Shown here: positions 14,586-23,713 of the stretch, piece after piece
How the letters are laid out: the number at the start of each line of letters is the position of its first letter
Position numbering within the stretch: position 1 is the stretch's first letter
Source: JBGPHT01 sp041484525
GTDB taxonomy: Bacteria; Acidobacteriota; Terriglobia; Bryobacterales; Bryobacteraceae
Direction: 5' to 3'
DNA: 50,152 nt
Assembly: GCA_041484525.1 (NCBI GenBank)
Contig: JBGPHT010000042.1
Location: forward strand, 1-50,152
The notes under the pieces: generated by a model
Told to the model about the DNA's origin: nothing
The model's database searches: none
What the model saw: only the letters and a program-made list of their open reading frames with translations
Program-made: the position numbers and the translations under genes

Positions 14586-16517
14586 ATGCTACTGACAGCA
14601 GATCTGCAAAAACAAATCCTCATCGTGGAAGATGAAGCACCCGTCGCCGCCGGCATACGGAAGAAACTCAAACGGTTAGGCTACCCCATGCCGGCGATCG
14701 CCAGTTCCGGCGAAGAAGCGCTCCGCTCTGTCCGGTCGAGGCCGTTCGACCTCGTGCTCCTGGACATCCATTTGAAGGGTGACATGGACGGTATCGCCAC
14801 CGCCCTGGCGTTGAAAACCGAGTTGGAGACACCGGTCGTATACCTCACCGCCCATGCCGATCGCGAGACGGTCAATCGGGCCAAATTCACAGAGCCGCTG
14901 GGATACATTCGCAAGCCAGTCACTTACACCGATCTCCGCAGCGTCGTGCAGGTCTCGCTCCACAAGCACGCCGTGGAACGCCGCCTGCGCACCAGCGAGG
15001 CATGGTTCTCGACCACGATACGGAGTGTCGGCGACGGTGTGATCGCCACCAATGCCAGCGGCGAAATCGAATTCATGAATCCGGTGGCGGAGCAACTGAC
15101 CGGCTGGCCGGCTACGGAAGCGCAGGGGCGCCTGCTCATGGATGTTCTCGGCCTCTTCGAGGAATCCACGTCCCGCCCGGCAAAGAATCCGGTGTTCGAT
15201 CTTTTCGCGGGCGAGAACCGGAGCTATACGCTGATCTCGAGGGCGGGAGCCAGCACGGCCGTCGAAATCGGCTGCTTTGAGAACCGGTCGGGGGACGATG
15301 TGCTGGGCGCCATCCTGATCGCGCGCAACATCACCGCCCGGAAGGGAATGGAAGGCCGGCTGATGCAGTCGCAAAGAATGGAGGCCATTGCCAGCATGGC
15401 CGGGGGGGTGGCGCACGATTTCAATAACCAGCTCATGGTCATTATCGGATACGCGGACGAACTTTGCGGGCGCCTCGCCGGCGAGGACAAGGAACAGGCT
15501 CGCGAGATCAAGCAGGCAGCGTCGATTGCGGGTTCCCTCACGGGCCAGTTACTAAAGCTCAGCCGCCGCGACGTGGCGCGCCTCGAGGTACTGAACGTCA
15601 ATCAGACGATCGGCGAGGTCGAGCCCTTGATCTCGCACAGCCTCGGGAAGACCCGCACGCTGACGACGGACCTCGGCTCCCCGTTGGGGTTCATTCGCGG
15701 CGATCGCAATCAGATCCAGCAGGTTCTTCTCAACCTCGCGCTCAATGCGCGCGACGCCATGCCGGAGGGTGGAGAGCTACGGATTGAGAGCTCGATCCTG
15801 GAAATCGACGCCGAAACCCCGGCGGCGCGTCTCTACCGCCCGGGTCCGTATGTGCGGCTGCGCGTGGCGGATACCGGCCAGGGCATGGAAAAAACCACGC
15901 TGTCGCACATCTTCGAACCGTTCTTCACCACTAAGGAAGCCGTCTTCGGCACCGGCCTCGGCCTGTCCATCGCGCACAGCATCATCGTGCAGAGCGGAGG
16001 CTACATCAGTGCCACCAGCGAGATTGGCCAAGGTACGAGTTTCGAAATCCTGCTCCCCTGTGCCGGTACTTTCCAAGGGCTCGGCGAAGTCTTCGGATCG
16101 GATCGCACCTCCGGGGAAGATCCGGCTCCCACCGTCCTTCTTGTGGAAGATGAAGATAGTGTCCGCCGCCTGATGCACAAGTACCTGGAGCGGGCTGGAC
16201 ATCAGGTCCTGGAAGCGGGGAATGCGCAGGACGCGGAGGACATTGCCAAAGTATACGCAAAGCCGATTCACGTTCTGGTCACGGACGTGGTGATGCCCGG
16301 CATCTCGGGGCTGGAACTGGCGCAACGGCTGGCGCCCCTGCGTCCGGACCTGAAAGTCTTGTTCGTATCCGGATACCGGCACGATACGCTCGAGCACCAT
16401 GCGCTCAAACAGGAGCTGAACCTTCTGCCCAAGCCATTCCCGGCGTCGGAACTGATCCGGCGGGTTGAGATGCTGTTGAGCCAAGACGTGCCGCGAGCCG
16501 CAGACTCCAGGCATTGA
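14586..16517 (+). CDS. Soluble hybrid sensor histidine kinase (REC-PAS-HisKA-HATPase-REC)
   Basis: 643 residues from ATG at 14586; the open frame extends upstream to 14217 but overlaps the zinc-ribbon gene. The N-terminal receiver has acceptor Asp60 (LVLLDIHL). A PAS domain spans about 145-255 (DGVIATNASGEIEFMNPVAE). The kinase has phospho-acceptor His277 in MAGGVAHDFNNQL, an N-box (QVLLNLALNARDAMPEGG) and G-boxes (DTGQGM, GTGLGLSIAHSI). The C-terminal receiver has acceptor Asp567 (LVTDVVMPGISG). There are no membrane helices, so the signal is cytoplasmic or delivered through the N-terminal receiver. No output regulator is adjacent. Its TGA overlaps the TTG start of the trypco2 gene by 4 nt. 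Confidence 0.92.
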   Translation: MLLTADLQKQILIVEDEAPVAAGIRKKLKRLGYPMPAIASSGEEALRSVRSRPFDLVLLDIHLKGDMDGIATALALKTELETPVVYLTAHADRETVNRAKFTEPLGYIRKPVTYTDLRSVVQVSLHKHAVERRLRTSEAWFSTTIRSVGDGVIATNASGEIEFMNPVAEQLTGWPATEAQGRLLMDVLGLFEESTSRPAKNPVFDLFAGENRSYTLISRAGASTAVEIGCFENRSGDDVLGAILIARNITARKGMEGRLMQSQRMEAIASMAGGVAHDFNNQLMVIIGYADELCGRLAGEDKEQAREIKQAASIAGSLTGQLLKLSRRDVARLEVLNVNQTIGEVEPLISHSLGKTRTLTTDLGSPLGFIRGDRNQIQQVLLNLALNARDAMPEGGELRIESSILEIDAETPAARLYRPGPYVRLRVADTGQGMEKTTLSHIFEPFFTTKEAVFGTGLGLSIAHSIIVQSGGYISATSEIGQGTSFEILLPCAGTFQGLGEVFGSDRTSGEDPAPTVLLVEDEDSVRRLMHKYLERAGHQVLEAGNAQDAEDIAKVYAKPIHVLVTDVVMPGISGLELAQRLAPLRPDLKVLFVSGYRHDTLEHHALKQELNLLPKPFPASELIRRVEMLLSQDVPRAADSRH

Positions 16518-17065
16518 AATCTTCGCCGGTCACCGAACTCCCTAAGACGGAGAAGCCTCCCGGGTTTCTAGATCGCAAGATCTCCATAAAGGCGATCGCA
16601 CTTCCTGCCATCGCATTCGTGGCGGCGATCGTGCCGGCCCCTACTGTCAATCGCTGGAGAGTGGGCGCGCCTCTTGGCGGAGTATCCGCCTCCGGTGAGC
16701 AGGAACTCCAGATAGAACAGGTTGTCCGCGAGGTCAAAAGGCAACTGGAGGCCGCCGGCAAGGACCGACTGGTCAACAACGAGGCCACGCTTTTCAAGCT
16801 CAAGGATTTCGAGATGGAGATCAGTTTCCTCGTGCGGCACTCCGAACGATCGGGAACGGAAGGCAAGTTTGAACCGATCGCGGTCGATAACGACCTTCAG
16901 CTCGATTCCGAGCGCACCCAGCGACTGAAGCTACATTGGGACGCCGCGACAGACGTTGTAAAACGAGTGCCTCCATCGAAAATTCCAGTCGTGGCGGGAG
17001 CGCCTATCCACGTCGATGGCTCTCTTCCGCCGCCGGTGAAACCGGAGAAGGGAATGAGCAAATGA
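16514..17065 (+). CDS. trypco2-domain protein with an N-terminal hydrophobic segment
   Basis: 183 residues from a TTG start that overlaps the kinase stop (TTGA). A hydrophobic stretch (KAIALPAIAFVAAIVPAP, about 26-43) precedes a helix-beta domain (LQIEQVVREVKRQLEAAGKD, then LFKLKDFEMEISFLVR) that matches my recollection of Trypsin-co-occurring domain 2. In other bacteria this domain accompanies trypsin-like proteases and is discussed in stress and conflict systems. A Pro-rich tail (VDGSLPPPVKPEKGMSK) ends the protein. The stop overlaps the next ATG by 4 nt (ATGA). No trypsin-like protease is encoded nearby. The kinase may regulate it or be regulated by it. Confidence 0.7.
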   Translation: MKSSPVTELPKTEKPPGFLDRKISIKAIALPAIAFVAAIVPAPTVNRWRVGAPLGGVSASGEQELQIEQVVREVKRQLEAAGKDRLVNNEATLFKLKDFEMEISFLVRHSERSGTEGKFEPIAVDNDLQLDSERTQRLKLHWDAATDVVKRVPPSKIPVVAGAPIHVDGSLPPPVKPEKGMSK

Positions 17066-17841
17066 TTGGCCGAATGTGTCCGATTCTTGTTGTGCTGTTT
17101 CTGGCAGCGTCATCGGCGGCGGCACAGAAGCTGGAGGTCACAATCGACACCACCGCGGTCAAGAGCAACGTATACCTGGTCGATGTCGAGTTCGGCGTTA
17201 CGCCTGTCAATGTACGGGGCGCCCGGTTGGGACAGACGACGTACAGATATACTGAGGGCGATACTGCCCTGACTGCCGAGGTCATCCATCGCAAGTACGT
17301 TCGTCACGGTTTTCAAAGTGCCAGCACAGTTGAGGGAACGGACCTCCTCTTCACGGCAACCGTATCCGGGTCAAAAGCGGATGAAGGAGCGCCAGAGAGG
17401 CCGCCGGCACGGACGCAAGGGCGCCAGCCGGCGGCCGAACCGATATCGAGGCCCGCGGCCAAAGTCCAAGTGCTCGGGACAGTTCCCGCGGCCAAAGCGG
17501 CCACTCCCGTCGTGGTGGAGCCGGGAGCGCCTCAACTCCCGGTAGCAACCCAGCCCGCTGCGTTCAACTTCAATAGCACATACGATGTGGTGGTTGATGG
17601 TTGGAGAGGAATGATGAGGATCCTCTCTTCAAATGGCTTGTTCATCGACCGGGACAAACAGAGCCACCGCGTAAGAGTCTTATCGAAAGACCATCATCTG
17701 ACGTTTTACGCGATCGGTCTGGGCGGTGAGAATGCTGACGGAACCGGCGGACAGAAGTTTGATGCGGATTTGATGACCGAAACGCAGAATGCGCTCGCGG
17801 GCTTCACGTGGTGGCACGGCCAGCGATTTTCGTCGACACGA
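17062..17841 (+). CDS. Secreted protein of unknown function; natural stop missing
   Basis: ATG at 17062 overlaps the trypco2 stop (ATGA). Signal peptide MIGRMCPILVVLFLAASSAAAQ, then a beta-rich domain (KLEVTIDTTAVKSNVYLVDV), a low-complexity Ala/Pro/Arg linker (about 110-165) and a C-terminal beta domain (TYDVVVDGWRGMMRILSSNG, then IGLGGENADGTGGQKFDADL and AGFTWWHGQRF). I do not recognise the family. The frame has no stop where the domain should end. It stays open to 18795 across the convergent cytochrome gene, where its translation is only antisense text. I end it at 17841 by judgement; loss of the native 3' end is likely. It should act in the periplasm or outside the cell. Confidence 0.6.
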
Positions 17842-19545
17842 TTACAACTTCTTCAAGTATTCCAGCAGAGCGGCCTTCTGATCTTCGGGCAGCGTAGTAC
17901 CGAAGACGTCGCCGCTGTGCCCGATGTTGCTGTTGCCCGGTTGGGTCGTGTCGTAAATCCAGATATTCGGGCCGGTAGTAGAGACGTCGCTACTATAGCC
18001 GATCTTGACCGGATCGAACTCGCGGTTCCCCGTGGCGAACTTTGCAGGACGCTGGTCGGGATGCAGCAGGTCATAGATCGTGGGCACCGAACCATTGTGC
18101 AGGTAAGGGGCGGTGGCCCAGATCCCGTTCAGAGGTCGTGCCAGATACTGCGCCGTGGCGCGCCAGATGACCGGCTTTGCGTCCATCGAAGCCTGGTCTG
18201 CGGGGCTGATGCCGTCATCCGCGAATGCCCTTTTCTTCAGACCGTCCAGGATTGGCGAAATGGCCTTGGGAAACGGTGTCGCTCCCACTGCCTGACCGAA
18301 GCTGCTGGCCCGATTTGGATCCGTTCCAATCTGCATTTGTGGGAACATCTTGTCCTGATGACAGCCCCCGCATGTCTGGTTGAAGATTTGCTGGCCCTGT
18401 TGCGCCTTGTTCTCATCGATCGCGCCCAGCACATCGGCAGGCCACTTGGGCGGTTGGAGCTTGTGGGTCAGCACCTCCAACTGGTGCAGGTTGCCTATCC
18501 GCAGCGTGGACTCGTACGTGCCGGGATCGAAGACCGCGCCCATTCCAAGCGCCTGCCCGATGTTGCGCTCCAGGATCGAATTTGTGTTGCCGTCATAGTG
18601 AATCCACTGGAACTCCTCCGGCTTTCGGCCGATGTTGTCGGGAACGCTCCAGATGAACGGGAAGCTCACCGGCGATTGCATTTTCACCGCATACGCCGGG
18701 AACAACAAGTTGCGCGCCGCGCCAAATGCGTCGATGCGTCCGGGACCCGGTTCGGTTCCGTCCACCAGAAGTTTTCCGTTTTGGATGTGGGCTAACCTCG
18801 CTTTCAGAATCGCGATATCGGTCTTCAGGCGCTCGCGGAAAGTGCCGTACGTCGCGGGTTTGGCCGCGTCGGCGGCCGCGGATGAGATGGAATGGAATGC
18901 GGGATCGGCGTTGGCTTTGGTCTTCACGTTTCCGGCGCCTTGCAAGTCGGGCTCGCTGGCGTATTGACCCGCGCCTTCGCCGGCCGGCGTGTCCTGAGTA
19001 TTGCGCGTCTTCTCCATTGCGATAACCAGGGCCAGCAGCTTTTCCGGACTCTTCAAGGTGGCATCCAGCGATTCCTTGAACTCCACCTGGTATCCCTGAA
19101 GGTCCACCATGGCCGGTGCGCCGTCTATGCGGACGTGCTTGCCGCGATAGGTTAGTTCGGCGACATGGCACGCTGCGCAGTTGAAGCCCACTATCTCCAC
19201 GCCAGCGGTACCCGAGTTTCGCGAGCGGGACACCGTGAGTCCAACCGGCAGTTGGTATGGGTTCGACGGGCCGGCATGATCCGGTAAAAAGCCGAACCGC
19301 TCCATGTTCTGGAGAAACGGCTTACCCGTCTTGACGCTTTGCAAATTTGCCAGAAGAGTGTACAGCATAAGTTCGCTGCCTTCCGCCAGATGATAATACT
19401 GGTCCCGTTCCGCTTGCGACCAGCCGTTGGCGCTGTAAGTGATGCCGTTGTCGGCGGTGGCTGTAGGCTGCTCCGGGGCTTTGTGGGAGCACGCCGCGAG
19501 TAACAGGAGCGCCGAAGTGACGAGCGCGGTGCGCGAGGCGAGCAT
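17842..19545 (-). CDS. Di-haem c-type cytochrome lipoprotein (cytochrome c peroxidase-like)
   Basis: 567 residues. The lipoprotein signal MLASRTALVTSALLLLAACS has a lipobox cysteine at 19. Two haem-binding motifs, CAACH (about 122) and CGGCH (about 391), lie in two domains as in the di-haem cytochrome c peroxidase/MauG superfamily. The text WATAPYLHNGSVPTIYDLL near the C-terminus is the conserved P-Y-L-H-N-G-S segment of that superfamily. It is probably a periplasmic lipid-anchored electron-transfer protein or peroxidase-like oxidase. It converges on the preceding secreted gene and diverges from the TonB receptor. Confidence 0.9.
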   Translation of the reverse strand: MLASRTALVTSALLLLAACSHKAPEQPTATADNGITYSANGWSQAERDQYYHLAEGSELMLYTLLANLQSVKTGKPFLQNMERFGFLPDHAGPSNPYQLPVGLTVSRSRNSGTAGVEIVGFNCAACHVAELTYRGKHVRIDGAPAMVDLQGYQVEFKESLDATLKSPEKLLALVIAMEKTRNTQDTPAGEGAGQYASEPDLQGAGNVKTKANADPAFHSISSAAADAAKPATYGTFRERLKTDIAILKARLAHIQNGKLLVDGTEPGPGRIDAFGAARNLLFPAYAVKMQSPVSFPFIWSVPDNIGRKPEEFQWIHYDGNTNSILERNIGQALGMGAVFDPGTYESTLRIGNLHQLEVLTHKLQPPKWPADVLGAIDENKAQQGQQIFNQTCGGCHQDKMFPQMQIGTDPNRASSFGQAVGATPFPKAISPILDGLKKRAFADDGISPADQASMDAKPVIWRATAQYLARPLNGIWATAPYLHNGSVPTIYDLLHPDQRPAKFATGNREFDPVKIGYSSDVSTTGPNIWIYDTTQPGNSNIGHSGDVFGTTLPEDQKAALLEYLKKL

Positions 19546-19870
19546 TGGCTGATTATAGGTCTTCGAGAGGTGTGACGGAGGCCAGCGATTGCGCAGGATC
19601 TCTATGTTGAGTGGAAAAATGGTTCTGTAGTGGACTTACCCCGCGCGGACAAGTACTGGAGTGGACGCAGCGCGGAAAAGTAAGCGCATACGGCGGTGCA
19701 CCGGCGGCCGCACGCTCTTGCCCGAACGCCAGGAGCCTTCGTCGGTGGTTCGCGCCGGATCGGCCCCGGCTCCCGCGGAAAAGCTGCAATAACCACGCGC
19801 GGGTCGAAAAGGTATATACTTGCCCAAACAGCCGGGAAATCCACGAAGCATCCGGAATAGAGGAGAGCTC
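19546..19870. promoter_or_regulatory. Divergent intergenic region between the cytochrome and TonB-receptor genes
   Basis: 325 nt without a gene. It must hold the promoters for both divergent genes. A TATACT-like -10 candidate for the receptor lies at 19814-19819, without a convincing -35. The receptor's ribosome-binding site AGGAGAG is at 19861-19867. I see no other structured element. Confidence 0.4.
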
Positions 19871-22800
19871 ATGCGATTTGTGATAGCGATTACACTCCTG
19901 TTTCCACTGGCGAACTCCTTCGCCCAACTCACCACCACCAGCAGTCTGAGCGGGACCGTCACCGACCCGCAGGGTGCTGCCGTTCCCAAGGCGCAGATCA
20001 CCGTCGTGAACCCGGCGAACGGGCAGCGATATACGGCGCTGACGGGCGAGCGCGGCGAGTGGACCGTTCCCTCGCTGCCCACCGGCGTCTATGAAACGAC
20101 GGTGACGGCGCCGGGTTTCAAGACAGCGAAATCGAACGACATCAAACTCGATCCGGGCGTCCCGGCGACGCTGAACGTCACGCTCGAACTCGGCGCAGTG
20201 GCGGAGACGGTGGAAGTGCGCGGCGGCGTCGAAATTCTGCAGTCCACCACGGCTACCGTGAGTTCCACGCTGGTCGGGCGGCAACTGAGCGACCTGCCGT
20301 TTACCAGCCGCAACCTGACCGAGTTGCTGGTCACGCAGCCGGGGACGTCGACGCCCGGCATTCCGCGCTCCTCATCGGTAAACGGCTTGCCCCGCGGGGC
20401 GATGAACGTCACTATCGACGGTGTCAACGTCCAGGACAATTCGTTCCGCATCGCCGACGGATTCTTCCAGGCCGTTCAACCGCGCCAGGACGTGATCGAC
20501 GAGGTGACGATCACCACCGCGGCGGCGGGCGCCGATTCGAGTGGAGAAGGCGCGGCGCAGGTCAAGTTCGTGACCAAGGCCGGAACCAACCAATATCGCG
20601 GCGGTTTGTTCTGGCAGACGCGCAACACATTTTTCAACGCGAACTACTATTTCAACAACATCAACGGCCTGCCGCGCGACCGCATCATTCTCAACCAGGT
20701 GGGCGGCCAGGCGGGCGGACCGATCCGCAAGAACAAGCTGTTCTTCTTTGTGGCGTACGACGCGTCGCGGCTGCCGCAAAGCTATCCCGGCGCACGCACC
20801 ATTCTGACCGACAGCGCGCGGCAAGGCATCTTCACTTATCTGGACACGGCCAGCCGAGCCACGCGGACGGTGAATCTGTATCAGCTCGCGGCCGCTGGAA
20901 ATGGCAGCCTGCCGGCGGGCGTCCGGCAATTTGCCACCTCCGGAGATCCGATTCTGGCGGGCTCCTTCGATTCGATCGCGAAGCTCACGGCGGCCGGGGG
21001 CAGCGTGAAAAGCCGCGCGGCTTCGAACAGCGACTACAATCGAAACGACTACAACTACCAGACGAGCGGCGCCAACAACCGCGACTTCCCGCTGGTGCGG
21101 TTCGACTACAACATCACCGAAAAACACCACGCCGAAGTCGTCTGGAATTATCAGAACAACGTGCGGCTTCCGGATGGCGCGAACAATGTGATTCCGGTCT
21201 ACGCAGGCACGGGAACCGTCCTTAACACCGACGTGAATACCGGATTGAAGGCGATCACGTTCACCGGCGTGGTCGCGCTGCGCTCCGTCATCAGCACGCA
21301 TGTCACCAACGAAGCGCGCGCCGGCGTTCAGGGCGGCACGGTGTGGTTCCAGGGCGCGATCGGGCCCCCGCTGTTCCAACAATGGCGAGGCTACGCGCCG
21401 ACTTTCGGCTTCATCTCGAATCCGTACACGTCCAATAGCACGCAGAGCCGGAACACGCCGGTCCACCAATACAGCGACAACGTCACCTACCTTCGCGGCA
21501 CGCACGTATTGGCGTTCGGAGGCGAACTGACGCAGGTAAATCTGTGGCAAAAGATTCTGAGCACGCAGGCCATTCCGGCCATCACCTTCGGCGTCGCGGC
21601 CAACGATCCGGTCAACTTCGGCACGACGGGGATCTTCACGGCGGCGAATTTCCCCAACAGCACGCCGACCAATCTCTCCGACGCCGCCTCGCTCTACGCG
21701 CTGTTGACGGGACGCGTTTCCGCCATCAACCGCACCGTAGCTTTGGGCGAAGACTCCAAGGTCTACGGGTCGAGCCCGACGATCGATCGTAACCGCTATC
21801 GGCAAATCGCGCTGCACGTGCAGGACAGTTGGCGGGCGCGCTCCAACTTGACGCTGAACTATGGCGTGCGCTGGGAGAAGCCGTTGTCCTATGTCAATCT
21901 GAGCGGCATCTATACACGTCCGACTTACGCCGGATTGTATGGCGTGTCAGGCGTGGGCAACATCTTCAAGCCGGGCGTGCTGACGGGCGCGATCCCGCAA
22001 TTCTTCGCGACCGATTCGGACACCAAGGCCTATCTTTCGACGAACAAGAATTTCGCGCCCTCGGTGGGCTTCGCCTGGTCGTTGCCGCGGGCCCACGGAC
22101 CGCTCGCCTGGCTGTTGGGAAGCGGGCAGTCCGTGCTGCGCGGCGGCTTCGCGGTTTCGAGCATCCGTCCCGACGCAGGCGCTTTCTCGGGAGCTTGGGG
22201 CAGCAACCAGGGACGGTCTTTCTCGGTCGCCGTGGATCCAACCAACCAGGCAGCCGACTTCGGCGCGCCCGGATCGGTGCTGTTCCGTGACGCGACGCTC
22301 CCCGTGCACGCCTATCCCACCACGCCCGTGTACCCGCTGGCCGTGCAGGCGGGCAATTCGGTGCGCGATTTCGACCCGCACCTGCGGACCGAATACGTCG
22401 AGTCCTGGACGATCGGCCTGCAGCGTGAATTGACGCGCGAGATGGTGCTCGAAGTCCGCTACGTGGCCAACCACGATGTTGGCGGGTGGCGCACCGAGAA
22501 TCTGAACGAGACCAACGTCCTCGAAAACGGATTCCTCAGCGAGTTTCAAATCGCCGCCAACAATCTCGCGATCGCCCGAGGCAGCAACGCCGCCAGCACC
22601 AACTTCGGCAATGCCGGACTGCCCGGACAGAAGGACGTTCCCATTCTCCTGACGGCGCTCGGAGCTGCCAACGATACCACCATCGCCACGCAGATCGCGC
22701 AGGGCCAGGCGGGCGCCGTTGCCAACAGCATCGCGAACAACGCCACACGCATGGCGCGCCTCACCGCGGCCGGCAAGCCCGCCAACCTGTTCTGGGTGAA

Positions 22801-23710
22801 TCCGACCGCGACCGGCGGCGCGCAGCTCACCACCAATGGCGGCAGCGCGACTTACAACTCGCTGCAAGTGGAGTTGCGGCGCCGGCTGAGCGAGGGACTG
22901 CTGATTCAGGGCAGCTACGTCTGGTCGCACGCGCTCAGCAACCTCTTCGCCAACGGGACCGGCGGATCACCCACCACTCTGCGCGACCAGAGCCTGGACA
23001 AGGGGCCGACACCCTGGGACATCCGGCATGCGTTCAAGCTGAACTGGATCTACGAATTGCCCCTTGGGTCGGGACGGCGCGTATTCTCCCGCGTTTCAAA
23101 CCCGGTAGCGCGCAAGGCGCTCGAAGGATGGCAACTGGCCAGCGTGTCGCGCGTGCAGTCGGGATCGCCCGAGCCGCTCACCAGCGCGAGGAATACGTTC
23201 AATCAGAACGAGTCGGGAGTGGTCCTCAATAATTTGACCGCGTCTCAACTGCAGGACATGATGCAGATCCGCAAGGTGACCAACGCCAACGGCATCGGCG
23301 CCGTCTACTACTTCCCGCAGTCGCTGGTAGACAATTCGCTGGCGGCTTTCGAAGTCGGCGGAAAGACGTTGAAGAACCTGGATCCGTCGCAGCCGTACAT
23401 CGGTCCGGCCAGCACGCCGGGACAACTCGGCTACAGGGTCTTTCTCTACGGGCCGTGGCAGCAGCGTCTGGACTTCAGCCTGCTGAAGAGGACCAGGATT
23501 TCGGAAGGCAAGAACATTGAGTTCCGCGCCAACGTTCTGAATGCGTTCAACTTTCAGAACTTCATCTTGTCGGGCGGAATCCGCGACCCTGCGAGCAGCA
23601 TTTCGCTCAATTCCAACTTTGGGCAGACGACGAATTCCTATCGCGATCTGGCCAACACCAACGATCCGGGCGCGCGCCTGATCGAGTTTGTGCTGAAGTT
23701 TAACTTTTGA
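19871..23710 (+). CDS. Oar-like TonB-dependent receptor with carboxypeptidase-regulatory N-terminus
   Basis: 1279 residues from ATG at 19871 (AGGAGAG spaced 3 nt). Signal peptide MRFVIAITLLFPLANSFAQ. A CarboxypepD_reg-like domain (SLSGTVTDPQGAAVPKAQIT, about 30-115) precedes a plug domain (about 120-230, NVTIDGVNVQDNS) and a long 22-stranded beta-barrel ending LIEFVLKFNF, with the terminal aromatic typical of outer-membrane barrels. The size and SGTVTDPQGA start match the Oar-like receptors expanded in Solibacter. It imports an unknown large or chelated substrate using TonB energy. It is the first gene of a plus-strand cluster and is followed after 3 nt by the propeller/hydrolase gene. Confidence 0.93.
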   Translation: MRFVIAITLLFPLANSFAQLTTTSSLSGTVTDPQGAAVPKAQITVVNPANGQRYTALTGERGEWTVPSLPTGVYETTVTAPGFKTAKSNDIKLDPGVPATLNVTLELGAVAETVEVRGGVEILQSTTATVSSTLVGRQLSDLPFTSRNLTELLVTQPGTSTPGIPRSSSVNGLPRGAMNVTIDGVNVQDNSFRIADGFFQAVQPRQDVIDEVTITTAAAGADSSGEGAAQVKFVTKAGTNQYRGGLFWQTRNTFFNANYYFNNINGLPRDRIILNQVGGQAGGPIRKNKLFFFVAYDASRLPQSYPGARTILTDSARQGIFTYLDTASRATRTVNLYQLAAAGNGSLPAGVRQFATSGDPILAGSFDSIAKLTAAGGSVKSRAASNSDYNRNDYNYQTSGANNRDFPLVRFDYNITEKHHAEVVWNYQNNVRLPDGANNVIPVYAGTGTVLNTDVNTGLKAITFTGVVALRSVISTHVTNEARAGVQGGTVWFQGAIGPPLFQQWRGYAPTFGFISNPYTSNSTQSRNTPVHQYSDNVTYLRGTHVLAFGGELTQVNLWQKILSTQAIPAITFGVAANDPVNFGTTGIFTAANFPNSTPTNLSDAASLYALLTGRVSAINRTVALGEDSKVYGSSPTIDRNRYRQIALHVQDSWRARSNLTLNYGVRWEKPLSYVNLSGIYTRPTYAGLYGVSGVGNIFKPGVLTGAIPQFFATDSDTKAYLSTNKNFAPSVGFAWSLPRAHGPLAWLLGSGQSVLRGGFAVSSIRPDAGAFSGAWGSNQGRSFSVAVDPTNQAADFGAPGSVLFRDATLPVHAYPTTPVYPLAVQAGNSVRDFDPHLRTEYVESWTIGLQRELTREMVLEVRYVANHDVGGWRTENLNETNVLENGFLSEFQIAANNLAIARGSNAASTNFGNAGLPGQKDVPILLTALGAANDTTIATQIAQGQAGAVANSIANNATRMARLTAAGKPANLFWVNPTATGGAQLTTNGGSATYNSLQVELRRRLSEGLLIQGSYVWSHALSNLFANGTGGSPTTLRDQSLDKGPTPWDIRHAFKLNWIYELPLGSGRRVFSRVSNPVARKALEGWQLASVSRVQSGSPEPLTSARNTFNQNESGVVLNNLTASQLQDMMQIRKVTNANGIGAVYYFPQSLVDNSLAAFEVGGKTLKNLDPSQPYIGPASTPGQLGYRVFLYGPWQQRLDFSLLKRTRISEGKNIEFRANVLNAFNFQNFILSGGIRDPASSISLNSNFGQTTNSYRDLANTNDPGARLIEFVLKFNF

Positions 23711-23713
23711 GTT

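Noticed and set aside
16936..17061. Upstream part of the secreted-protein frame
   Set aside because: It lies within the trypco2 gene in another frame. The ATG at 17062 is followed immediately by a signal peptide.
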